Notes: generated from the letters alone by a model not told the origin. A DNA stretch of 6,882 nucleotides from an uncultured Nitrospina sp. (GCA_913044145.1 CAJWOD010000079.1:1-6882); one strand, 5' to 3'; positions 1 to 6,060 are shown, numbered from the stretch's first letter. Translations and numbers: made by a program.

Positions 1-2
1 AA

Positions 3-380
3 GCAGAATGGGAAAAAGCAGGTCGCGGAAAATTAATGGTAAAATATCCTTGGGGGAACACCCCCCCCGACTCAAGCAAGCTTAACTACAATGAAGAGAT
101 AAATAAGACCACAAAGGTAGGTTCGTATGAAAACGGCAAATCAGCCTATGGACTGTATGATCTGTCTGGAAATGCATCCGAATGGGTGAACGACTGGCAT
201 TTTCCAGAATATTACCTCTTTTCTCCTAAGAAAAACCCCCAAGGACCCGAGAAAGGCCAATATAAAGTCATCCGTGGAGGTAACTGGAGAAACAAAGCCA
301 AAGACGTTGATCTTGTATATAGAAACGCCACCACTCCAAAAAACCGTTCACTGGGAATTGGTTTTCGATGCGCCCGTTAG
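3..380 (+). CDS. FGE-sulfatase (SUMF1-like) domain protein, C-terminal fragment
   Basis: The frame is open to the left edge, so this is the 3' end of a longer gene and not a small protein starting at the ATG at 36. The residues before that ATG (AEWEKAGRGK) already match the family. Hallmarks of the formylglycine-generating-enzyme/sulfatase-modifying fold follow: YPWGN, GLYDLSGNASEWVNDW, VIRGGNW and the closing GFRCAR. Known family members include true FGE, EgtB-type sulfoxide synthases and many lectin-like or unassigned proteins. Compared with human FGE, the two active-site cysteines just before the final block appear to be absent: the segment DLVYRNATTPKNR has no Cys. Sulfatase-activating activity is therefore unlikely, and the specific role is unknown. 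An N-terminal signal or kinase/TPR partner domain could lie outside the window. It converges on coaBC with a 78-bp gap in which I see no convincing terminator. Confidence 0.88.
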   Translation, partial: AEWEKAGRGKLMVKYPWGNTPPDSSKLNYNEEINKTTKVGSYENGKSAYGLYDLSGNASEWVNDWHFPEYYLFSPKKNPQGPEKGQYKVIRGGNWRNKAKDVDLVYRNATTPKNRSLGIGFRCAR

Positions 381-458
381 AAGAATAGTCCCGCCTAAAA
401 AATACTACTTAACCATTGAAAAAATTTTAAGGTAGTTATCACTCTAATACGTATTCAT

Positions 459-1658
459 TCATTTTTCCCGAGCACCACTTAATATTTTATCTAATAGTAT
501 ATTTGCAATCTCTTGCTTCGCCATTCTTGGAAGGTTTTCGACTTGCTCATTAGAGTCGACTAAAGTCACTTGATTGTTGTCAGATTGAAACCCAATTCCC
601 GGCGCACTGATATCGTTAGCAACAATCAAATCAAGCCTCTTACTTCTTAATTTTTCTAATGCGCTTTGTATCAGGTTTTGTGTTTCTGCAGCAAAACCAA
701 CCACAAATTGCTGAGTTTTGATCTTAGAAACTTCCATTAAAATATCTTTAGTAGGAACAAGGTTAAGGGTTTGTCCTTCCTTACCTCTTTTTTTGATCTT
801 TTCCTTTTCGAGCTTTTCTGCAGTAAAATCTCCTACAGCCGCTGACATAACTAGCACATCGCACTGGGGGAAGCATTGCTGGACCAAGTTATTCATTTCT
901 CCTGCAGTTTTACAAGCCTTGAAATCTACTCCCGTTGGAGGTTTTAAATGAGTAGGGCCACTAATCAATACCACCTCAGCACCTCGAGCTTTTGCTTGTT
1001 CGGCTACCGCATATCCCATTTTACCAGAAGAAGGGTTGGAGATAAATCTCACAGGGTCTAAGGGTTCATGAGTCGGGCCCGCAGTTACTAGAATTCTTAA
1101 TCCATGCAAATCATGAAATTGTTTAAAGTGGCTATTAACTCTTTCCAAAATGGTATCAAGATTGGCAAGGCGGCCAGGACCATTGGTTTTACATGCCAGT
1201 TCACCCTCTTCTGGTTCAATAAACTTTACTCCCCGTGATTTTAATTTTTCAATATTTTCTTTAACGGCCAAGTTCCGCCACATTCCTTCATTCATAGCAG
1301 GAGCAATCATCACAGGCCCTTTGAAAGCCAAATATAAATTGCTCAAAGCATCATCTGCTAAACCGTTTGCCATCTTTCCCAGAGTGGAAGCCGTTGCAGG
1401 TGCAACCAACATCAAATCTGCGTTTTCAGCAATGCGAATATGTTTCATGTCCGCAGAGCTTTCTAAATTAAAAAGTTGGTGGTAAACCGGTTTTCTCGAA
1501 AGAGCTTCAAAAGTTAATGGGGTTACAAATTCTCCGGCATTGGCACTCAGCACAATTTGCACCTCTGCCTCTTCTTTCATCAGCATTCTTAATAATTCCA
1601 CAGCTTTATAAGCTGCTATACCTGCCGATACTGCAAGCACAATATTTTTGTTCTTCAT
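459..1658 (-). CDS. coaBC: bifunctional phosphopantothenoylcysteine decarboxylase / phosphopantothenate-cysteine ligase
   Basis: This enzyme carries out two consecutive CoA steps: CTP-dependent ligation of 4'-phosphopantothenate with cysteine (CoaB), then FMN-dependent decarboxylation to 4'-phosphopantetheine (CoaC). The 399 residues match the usual size (E. coli Dfp is about 406). The N-terminal CoaC flavoprotein half (about 1-180) shows GIAAYKAVELLR, the active-site His in MKHIRIAENADL (H73), the PAMNEGMW motif (120-127) and the reactive Cys in ELACKTNGPGR (C156). The CoaB half (about 187-395) begins with ILVTAGPTHEPLDPVR and continues with FISNPSSGKMG (N208), SAAVGDF, the KIKK lysines (287-290), GFAAET and LIVANDIS. 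All expected catalytic residues are present, so it should be active. The ATG is preceded only by a weak AAGAAG site, but the N-terminus aligns well with the family. It is transcribed away from the pan genes, so the two halves of the pathway are divergent and not in one operon. Confidence 0.97.
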   Translation of the reverse strand: MKNKNIVLAVSAGIAAYKAVELLRMLMKEEAEVQIVLSANAGEFVTPLTFEALSRKPVYHQLFNLESSADMKHIRIAENADLMLVAPATASTLGKMANGLADDALSNLYLAFKGPVMIAPAMNEGMWRNLAVKENIEKLKSRGVKFIEPEEGELACKTNGPGRLANLDTILERVNSHFKQFHDLHGLRILVTAGPTHEPLDPVRFISNPSSGKMGYAVAEQAKARGAEVVLISGPTHLKPPTGVDFKACKTAGEMNNLVQQCFPQCDVLVMSAAVGDFTAEKLEKEKIKKRGKEGQTLNLVPTKDILMEVSKIKTQQFVVGFAAETQNLIQSALEKLRSKRLDLIVANDISAPGIGFQSDNNQVTLVDSNEQVENLPRMAKQEIANILLDKILSGAREK

Positions 1659-1687
1659 CCGCTTCTTTTTTAGGATTAGATATTTTA

Positions 1688-1716
1688 ATTATAGATATTA
1701 ATTCGCATGCAATCAA
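1688..1716 (-). promoter_or_regulatory. sigma70-type promoter for coaBC
   Basis: On the - strand a perfect -10 TATAAT lies at 1693-1688, with TTGATT (4 of 6 to TTGACA) at 1716-1711 and a 17-bp spacer between them. Transcription would start near 1681, giving a leader of about 23 nt before the coaBC ATG at 1658. Spacing and position are ideal. The assignment assumes a housekeeping sigma factor with standard preference and is not experimentally shown. Confidence 0.6.
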
Positions 1717-1756
1717 TTATTTTGGGAAGCAATCCATTTAGATTAACTTATGATCC

Positions 1757-1912
1757 TTAGTTACATGCAGCAAACTTCGCAAATTCTTTTCGTGGCCCAG
1801 GCAATTCCTCCGGATCTTTGTTAAAAAATTTGAAGATCTGGACTAAACCATAAAACATTGCAATAGTAGTCCGATTATTATAAAAACTAAACGCAGGTAT
1901 TAAGTAATGCAT
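1757..1912 (-). CDS. possible small protein of 51 aa, unknown function
   Basis: This ORF lies in the otherwise empty space between coaBC and the receiver gene. Its ATG at 1912 is preceded by AGAGGA (1924-1919) at a spacing of exactly 6 nt. A second in-frame ATG at 1918 directly abuts that site and is less likely. The N-terminal 30 residues are rich in aromatic and aliphatic residues (for example MFYGLVQIFKFF), which suggests an amphipathic or weakly membrane-associated helix. The C-terminal part is polar and ends DPEELPGPRKEFAKFAACN. Phe is unusually frequent (8 of 51). A TATAAT lies at 1936-1931 on this strand, but with no good -35, and its likely start site would leave only a very short leader. 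I do not recognise the family. A chance ORF is possible, but the start context and protein-like composition favour a real gene. Confidence 0.45.
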   Translation of the reverse strand: MHYLIPAFSFYNNRTTIAMFYGLVQIFKFFNKDPEELPGPRKEFAKFAACN

Positions 1913-1930
1913 GAGCATTCCTCTGCGTTA

Positions 1931-1938
1931 ATTATAAA
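1931..1938. promoter_or_regulatory. overlapping -10-like elements on both strands
   Basis: The AT-rich core reads TATAAT on - (1936-1931, towards the 51-aa ORF) and TATAAA on + (1933-1938, towards the receiver gene, whose TTG start is 28 bp downstream). Neither has a convincing -35 at 16-18 bp. It is the best candidate for a shared divergent promoter, but weak. Confidence 0.3.
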
Positions 1939-1965
1939 TTTGAATATTTAGCTATTGTCCTGATT

Positions 1966-2319
1966 TTGACTTTAAAAAAAATTCTTATAGTCGACGACTC
2001 TAATAGTCCTAATCATACCCTCTATAAAGAACTTGAAAACGAAGGCTTTACTATCTCTGTTCTCAACTCTACAGAAAAGGAATTAATCGACAAGGGTAAA
2101 ACACAACTAATAATCGTGAACTCAAAATTAAACGAGCAAGACACTTTTAGTTTAATCAAAAATTTTCAAATAAAACATATTCCCATCATCGTTTGCTCAG
2201 AATGGGGAAAAGATAAATTGAGTTTTGAATTCTGGGCTTCTGATGTGAGTGTCGTTAAGGCTGAAGACAATAACGATTTGAAGTTCACTATAAAAGAAGT
2301 TCTAGCGCAGCACTCTTAA
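1966..2319 (+). CDS. degenerate response-regulator receiver domain protein
   Basis: This is a single-domain CheY-like receiver of 117 aa with no output domain. It starts KKILIVDDSN, the normal beta-1 strand with the acidic pair D10-D11. The strand that should carry the phosphoacceptor Asp reads QLIIVNSKL, placing Asn (N52) where Asp is expected. The later switch Ser/Thr (S78 in IIVCSEW) and the beta-5 Lys (K98 in SVVKAED) are kept, although the Pro usually following the Lys is Ala. By family knowledge, loss of the Asp means no conventional phosphorylation, so this is probably a pseudo-receiver acting by protein contact or constitutively. The start is TTG: there is no Met codon in frame, an in-frame stop lies upstream at 1912-1914, and this start gives the canonical receiver N-terminus. 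No Shine-Dalgarno site is visible. The kinase gene follows 13 bp later, so the two are likely co-transcribed. Confidence 0.8.
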   Translation: MTLKKILIVDDSNSPNHTLYKELENEGFTISVLNSTEKELIDKGKTQLIIVNSKLNEQDTFSLIKNFQIKHIPIIVCSEWGKDKLSFEFWASDVSVVKAEDNNDLKFTIKEVLAQHS

Positions 2320-2332
2320 GGATAACGGAACG

Positions 2333-2983
2333 GTGACAAAATCTACAATCGAACCCCGATTTATTGCTATTGAAGGAGCTATTGGAGCAGGCAAAACATC
2401 TCTCGTAAATCTTTTTGGCGAACTGTATGGCGCACAGTTAATTCTTGAAGATAACGAGTCTAATCCTTTTTTATCAAAATTTTATGAAGATAGAGAAGCC
2501 TATTCCTTTCAAACTCAGGTTTTTTTCTTACTGAGCCGGTACAAACAATATGCGGAACTAGCACAAAGGGATCTCTTTAATTCGGTCGTTGTCATTGATT
2601 ATTTATTTCAACGCGACAAAGTTTTTGCTCGTCTCAACTTGGAAGATCATGAGTTTAATTTATACGAACAGATTTTTAGTATGATCGATGCCAAAGCTCC
2701 AAAACCGGACTTAGTCATATATTTACAAGCAAGCACAGAAGTGTTGCAAGAAAGAGTCGCTAAACGAGGTCGCGAATACGAAGCATTTATGGACTCTGAT
2801 TACCTCGATTCTGTAAACAAAGCGTTCGATAACTTCTTTTTTTATTACTCAGAAACCCCTCTTTTAGTTATAAATACCAATGATATCGACTTTGTTGAAA
2901 AAAAATGTGACCTTGAGGAGTTGATAAATAAAGTCAACAACCATAAAATAGGCAGAGAATATTACAATCCGCTTGGATCCTAA
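2333..2983 (+). CDS. deoxynucleoside kinase (dAK/dGK-type)
   Basis: It phosphorylates deoxyribonucleosides at the 5' position using ATP in the cytoplasmic salvage pathway. The base preference (dA, dG or other) cannot be told from sequence. At 216 aa it has the usual size. Visible elements are the P-loop GAIGAGKTS (15-23), the acceptor-site segment LEDNESNPFLSKFY (38-51), the FFLLSRYKQ helix, the catalytic-region motif IDYLFQRDKVFA (88-99), the PDLVIYLQAS strand and the arginine-rich LID ERVAKRGREYE (140-150). The GTG start is supported by AAGGA at 2318-2322, which overlaps the stop of the receiver gene and is spaced 10 nt from the GTG. No pantothenate kinase motif is present, so I do not take it as the missing CoA kinase despite its position next to panBCD. 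Confidence 0.9.
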   Translation: MTKSTIEPRFIAIEGAIGAGKTSLVNLFGELYGAQLILEDNESNPFLSKFYEDREAYSFQTQVFFLLSRYKQYAELAQRDLFNSVVVIDYLFQRDKVFARLNLEDHEFNLYEQIFSMIDAKAPKPDLVIYLQASTEVLQERVAKRGREYEAFMDSDYLDSVNKAFDNFFFYYSETPLLVINTNDIDFVEKKCDLEELINKVNNHKIGREYYNPLGS

Positions 2984-3175
2984 CGGACCGGGACGGAGAA
3001 AGGTTCAAATCGACAAATAAACGTTTAAAACAAAAAGACCCTATACGGCTTCAAGTTTTTATCGACGTTTTTAAAGTCAAGTTGCTTTTCTTTCGGCAAG
3101 TGTCGGGAGACAATCGCAATTTTTCTGGCCTTCCGCTCCCACCTGTTTAACTCCAAGCCAAAACCGTAAATAAAT
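2984..3175 (+). other. 192-bp intergenic region before panB
   Basis: This is the largest gap on the + strand before the end region and the logical place for a pan promoter. I see no pair of -35/-10 hexamers with acceptable spacing, no strong GC hairpin followed by a T run, and no recognised riboswitch. There is TTGCTT at 3082-3087 without a partner -10, and an imperfect GC-rich repeat CGGACCGGGACGGA right after the kinase stop. On the - strand a 43-codon frame from a TTG at 3156 to 3025 is open but lacks a ribosome binding site. Confidence 0.5.
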
Positions 3176-4021
3176 ATGAAGGCTCAACCTGTCACCGTTC
3201 CTGCTATTACGGCAAGAAAAAATTCAGGAAAAAAAATCACTGCTTTAACAGCTTATGATTACAGCTTCGCAAAATTGCTGGATACCACCCTAATCGATAT
3301 TTTGCTGGTGGGTGACTCATTAGGAATGATTTCCCAAGGCCATGAAAACACTCTTTCGGTAACTCTGGAAGATGTGATCTACCACACACGTTCGGTAAGG
3401 CGAGGAGCACATCGGGCATTAATTGTGGCCGACATGCCTTTCATGTCTTATCAGGTTTCCGTTGAACAGGCAGTAACCAACGCTGGCCGTTTGATTCAAC
3501 AAGGTCGGGCAGCAGCTATAAAACTAGAAGGTGGAGCACGAGTTGCGAACAAAGTCCACGCCATTGTTCAGGCAGGAATTCCCGTTATGGGGCATGTTGG
3601 TTTGACCCCACAGTCGATCCATCAATTCGGTGGATACAAAGTTCAGGGGAAAACTTTTCTCGACTCAAAACAAGTCAGACAGGATGCAAAGGATTTGCAA
3701 AAGGCAGGTGCATTCTCTCTTGTTCTAGAAGGAATACCTCAGGAACTTGCAACCGAAATTACCCATGATCTAAAAATTCCTACCATTGGAATTGGTGCCG
3801 GGTCCAAGTGTGACGGCCAAATCCTAGTAATACATGATCTAATTGGATTAAACCCTGAATTTACTCCAAAATTTGTCAAACGCTACGCTGAATTATCAGA
3901 TGTAATTCAAAATGCTGTCACCGAATTCATTGATGAAGTTAATAGCGAAGTTTTTCCCGGCCCAGAGCATACTTATAATTTGAAAAAAGTCGCTCTTAAA
4001 AAGGTAAATTATGACCGCTGA
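3176..4021 (+). CDS. panB: 3-methyl-2-oxobutanoate hydroxymethyltransferase (ketopantoate hydroxymethyltransferase)
   Basis: It transfers a hydroxymethyl group from 5,10-methylenetetrahydrofolate to alpha-ketoisovalerate, giving ketopantoate, the first committed step to pantothenate. The (beta/alpha)8 barrel of 281 aa is slightly longer than E. coli PanB (264), mostly through its tails. Seen in order: ITALTAYDYSFAKLLD, LLVGDSLGM with metal ligand D47, VADMPFMSY with D86, IKLEGG with K116 and E118, MGHVGLTPQS, FGGYKVQGK, LVLEGIP with the catalytic Glu (E185), and the late block IGIGAGSKCDGQILVIHDL. All key residues are intact. The ATG at 3176 has no clear Shine-Dalgarno site upstream, but the N-terminus fits the family. 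Its 3' end overlaps panC by 11 nt, which suggests translational coupling. Confidence 0.97.
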   Translation: MKAQPVTVPAITARKNSGKKITALTAYDYSFAKLLDTTLIDILLVGDSLGMISQGHENTLSVTLEDVIYHTRSVRRGAHRALIVADMPFMSYQVSVEQAVTNAGRLIQQGRAAAIKLEGGARVANKVHAIVQAGIPVMGHVGLTPQSIHQFGGYKVQGKTFLDSKQVRQDAKDLQKAGAFSLVLEGIPQELATEITHDLKIPTIGIGAGSKCDGQILVIHDLIGLNPEFTPKFVKRYAELSDVIQNAVTEFIDEVNSEVFPGPEHTYNLKKVALKKVNYDR

Positions 4022-4874
4022 ACTAAAACAAAAAACCGTCGTAGTTTCAACAATTGAAGAAATAAAAAAAATAACTGAGGCATTCCGTGGAGGAACTTTA
4101 GGCTTGGTGCCTACCATGGGATACTTGCACAATGGCCATATAAACCTGATAAAACAATCTCTAAAAAAATGTGACCATACCGTGGTCAGTATTTTCATCA
4201 ACCCTAGACAATTTAGTTCAGGTGAAGACCTTGATATATATCCGAGTAATCTGGCTGGGGATATAGAAAAACTGGAGTCCATAGGAGTTGATGTATTGTT
4301 TTATCCTAACAGGGACACGATATACCCTGAAGGATTCAAAACCAATATACAAGTTGATGGAATTACTCAGCATCTGTGTGGGAAAAGTCGGCCTGAATTA
4401 TTTAAAGGAGTGGCAACCATAGTTCTAAAGTTATTTAATATCGTTCGTCCACAACATGCATTTTTTGGTGAAAAGGATTGGCAGCAACTTGCAGTTATTG
4501 AAACTATGACGCGAGATTTAAATATAGATGTTAAGATACATCGGGCCCCATTAATCCGAGAACCGGATGGCCTGGCTATGAGTTCGCGTAACAGTAACTT
4601 ATCTACTGGAGAAAGAAAGAAAGCTCTTTCCCTTTCAAGATCATTAAATGATTCTAAAGAAAAAGTTAAAAAAGGAATCACATCTTCAAAACAATTGCGT
4701 CAGAATATAAAAAGCATAATAACCGCTGAATCTGGAACGCAAATCGATTATATTTCTATTTGCGATCCCATAAGCTTAGAAGAAAAGGAAGAAGTAAAAG
4801 GCCGAACGTTGATCGCACTGGCAGTAAAAATCGGGCCTGCCCGACTCATTGATAATTGCATTATAGGGGATTAA
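4011..4874 (+). CDS. panC: pantothenate synthetase (pantoate-beta-alanine ligase)
   Basis: It condenses pantoate with beta-alanine through a pantoyl-adenylate, yielding pantothenate, AMP and PPi. It is 287 aa (E. coli 283). The nucleotidyltransferase HIGH-type motif is PTMGYLHNGH (34-43, H40 and H43), followed by FINPRQF (N64, Q67), FFGEKDWQQL (K155, D156, Q159) and the KMSKS-equivalent AMSSRN (189-194). These correspond to the substrate- and ATP-binding residues known from studied PanC enzymes. One small departure is SRPELFKGVAT where many relatives have RPGHF; I do not expect it to abolish activity. The ATG lies inside the end of panB and is preceded by AAGG at 4001-4004 (6-nt spacing), a good ribosome binding site embedded in panB. 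panD follows after 2 nt. Confidence 0.97.
   Translation: MTAELKQKTVVVSTIEEIKKITEAFRGGTLGLVPTMGYLHNGHINLIKQSLKKCDHTVVSIFINPRQFSSGEDLDIYPSNLAGDIEKLESIGVDVLFYPNRDTIYPEGFKTNIQVDGITQHLCGKSRPELFKGVATIVLKLFNIVRPQHAFFGEKDWQQLAVIETMTRDLNIDVKIHRAPLIREPDGLAMSSRNSNLSTGERKKALSLSRSLNDSKEKVKKGITSSKQLRQNIKSIITAESGTQIDYISICDPISLEEKEEVKGRTLIALAVKIGPARLIDNCIIGD
4865..4870 (+). promoter_or_regulatory. ribosome binding site that fixes the panD start
   Basis: AGGGGA ends 6 nt before the TTG at 4877 and lies inside the last codons of panC. It favours 4877 over the in-frame TTG at 4856 and the ATG at 4889, neither of which has a comparable site. Confidence 0.7.
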
Positions 4875-4876
4875 AA

Positions 4877-5230
4877 TTGCAAAGAATAATGTTGAAATCC
4901 AAGCTGCACCGAGCCTCCGTGACAGCAACTGAAATTGATTATGAAGGCAGTATAGCCATTGACGAAAACTTACTTGAACTCGCGGATATCCGTCCCTACG
5001 AACAGGTTCACATATATAATATCAACACTGGGAGTCGCTTTATCACTTATGTTATAAATGCCCAGCGAGGCTCTGGAACCTTTTCAATTAATGGAGCTGC
5101 GGCTCGCCTAGCTCAGATAAATGATCGCATCATTGTTGCGGCTTATGGTAATATAGATGTTGATAATGAAAAATATCAACCAAAAGTTATTCTCCTCGAT
5201 GCTTGTAATCAGGTGATTGAGAATTCCTAA
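4877..5230 (+). CDS. panD: aspartate 1-decarboxylase, pyruvoyl-dependent
   Basis: It makes beta-alanine from L-aspartate and so supplies the second substrate of PanC. The proenzyme cleaves itself between Gly and Ser to generate the pyruvoyl cofactor. Starting at TTG 4877 gives 117 aa beginning MQRIMLKSKLHRASVT, which places K9, H11, the YEGS cleavage site at G24-S25, R54, Y58 and the INGAA motif (N72) at the same numbers as in E. coli PanD. This numbering match, together with the AGGGGA site and the 2-nt gap after panC, makes 4877 the best start. A start at 4856 would add seven residues not normal for the family. The C-terminal tail is somewhat shorter than E. coli PanD (126 aa) and ends LDACNQVIENS, which should not affect catalysis. 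It is clearly co-transcribed with panB and panC. Confidence 0.96.
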   Translation: MQRIMLKSKLHRASVTATEIDYEGSIAIDENLLELADIRPYEQVHIYNINTGSRFITYVINAQRGSGTFSINGAAARLAQINDRIIVAAYGNIDVDNEKYQPKVILLDACNQVIENS

Positions 5231-5241
5231 TTTTAAAAATC

Positions 5242-5274
5242 GAGCAATGACCTTGTGTTATTACAAAATTGCTC
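5242..5274 (+). repeat. inverted repeat / hairpin between panD and the TPR gene
   Basis: GAGCAAT (5242-5248) and ATTGCTC (5268-5274) are perfect complements. Inside them TTGT (5253-5256) pairs with ACAA (5263-5266) around a GTTATT loop, giving a two-part stem. No T run follows, so it is not a standard intrinsic terminator. It may mark an mRNA processing or stability element at the end of the pan operon, or a weak attenuator. It also covers the alternative TTG at 5269, which argues against that start for the next gene. Confidence 0.5.
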
Positions 5275-5283
5275 CCAAATATA

Positions 5284-5287
5284 GAGG
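5284..5287 (+). promoter_or_regulatory. ribosome binding site that decides the TPR gene start
   Basis: GAGG lies 5 nt before the TTG at 5293. The longer frame beginning at TTG 5269 has no such site and begins within a hairpin arm. Confidence 0.55.
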
Positions 5288-5292
5288 CTAAG

Positions 5293-6060
5293 TTGGCAGA
5301 AATATTTAATTACCTTGCAATCGGTTTCATGCTATGGATGTGTATGGATTGCATTCAAAGACGCGAACATTTTGTTTGGATAATAATAATTATCCTGCTT
5401 CCACCTGTTGGGGCAGTGGCATATTTTTTTGCAATTAAAAATCGAGCCAGCAGCGCAGCCTCATCGACAGGTGGAACAATCATTCCCTTTGGCAAACCTG
5501 AAAAAAAAGAAGTAGAAACCGAAGAAACTCTACAGCTAAAAGAACTGATTAAAAAATATCAAAAAGCTTATCACTATGAAAAACTTGGGCAGGTTTATGT
5601 AGAGCAAAATAACTACGAATCTGCCATTGCAAATTTCGAAGAAGCCATCCAGCGTGATCCGGAAATGCTAGAAGCAAGATACGGACTTGCAAAATGCCTA
5701 CATGGCCTGGAGCGGTATGACGAAGCCTCTACCGTATTGGAAAAACTAACCTCCTTGGACAAAAAATATGACTATGGTAATGCTATTTTTGGACTCGCCG
5801 AATGCTATCGTCTAGGCGGAAATGATGAAAAAGCATTAGCTGCCTATGGGGAGGTCATAAACTCTTTTCATTTCTTCAAAGCTTATTATCATTATGCTCG
5901 TTTATTGGATAAAAGTGGTAAAAAACAAGAAGCCATTGATAATATGAAAAGTATTGTAGGTTCCGCAAAAGACCTGCCGGATTATAAATTAGAGAAAGAA
6001 CGATTTTGGATCGATGAAGCCTATAAATATTTAAGAAAGAATGGTATCGAACTAGCTTAA
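5293..6060 (+). CDS. membrane-anchored TPR protein with PLDc_N-like N-terminus
   Basis: From TTG 5293 the product is 255 aa. Residues about 3-20 and 28-46 form two hydrophobic segments separated by a short charged turn (CIQRREHF). The second contains WIIIIILLPPVGAVAYFF, which matches the pattern of the short phospholipase-D-nuclease N-terminal domain (PLDc_N) also seen in cardiolipin synthases. No HKD catalytic motif follows, so this is not a phospholipase. After a low-complexity Ser/Thr and Lys/Glu linker (about 52-90) come about four tetratricopeptide repeats (94-123, 128-157, 163-192, 197-226; for example YHYEKLGQVYVEQNNYESAI). It ends with a helix containing ERFWIDEAYKYLRK. The likely role is an inner-membrane scaffold presenting TPRs for protein contacts; partner and side of the membrane are not known. 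It lies 62 bp after panD and may read through from the pan operon. Confidence 0.8.
   Translation: MAEIFNYLAIGFMLWMCMDCIQRREHFVWIIIIILLPPVGAVAYFFAIKNRASSAASSTGGTIIPFGKPEKKEVETEETLQLKELIKKYQKAYHYEKLGQVYVEQNNYESAIANFEEAIQRDPEMLEARYGLAKCLHGLERYDEASTVLEKLTSLDKKYDYGNAIFGLAECYRLGGNDEKALAAYGEVINSFHFFKAYYHYARLLDKSGKKQEAIDNMKSIVGSAKDLPDYKLEKERFWIDEAYKYLRKNGIELA

Noticed and set aside
401..436. Possible terminator hairpin between the FGE-like gene and coaBC (ACTAC...TTAA with TTAAGGTAGT)
   Set aside because: The stem is short and AT-rich, has a bulge and a 14-nt loop, and no T run follows on either strand.
718..951. + strand open frames inside coaBC
   Set aside because: They lie wholly opposite a complete coaBC with intact motifs and have no family resemblance of their own.
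2321..2999. Similar GC-rich strings after the receiver gene (AACGGAACGGTGAC) and after the kinase gene (AACGGACCGGGACGG) as a possible repeat element
   Set aside because: Only about 14 bases are shared with mismatches, one copy contains the kinase start codon, and there are no further copies in the window; likely coincidence.
3042..3047. TATACG as a -10 for panB
   Set aside because: No -35-like hexamer lies at 16-18 bp upstream, and the leader would be about 125 nt.
3838..3850. TAATTGGAT inside panB as a second copy of the palindrome half-site at 6741-6749
   Set aside because: It is within conserved coding sequence (DLIGLN) and lacks the other half of the palindrome.
3896..4282. Long - strand open frame across the panB/panC junction
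   Set aside because: It is antisense to well-supported panB and panC, with no recognisable protein features; a shadow frame.
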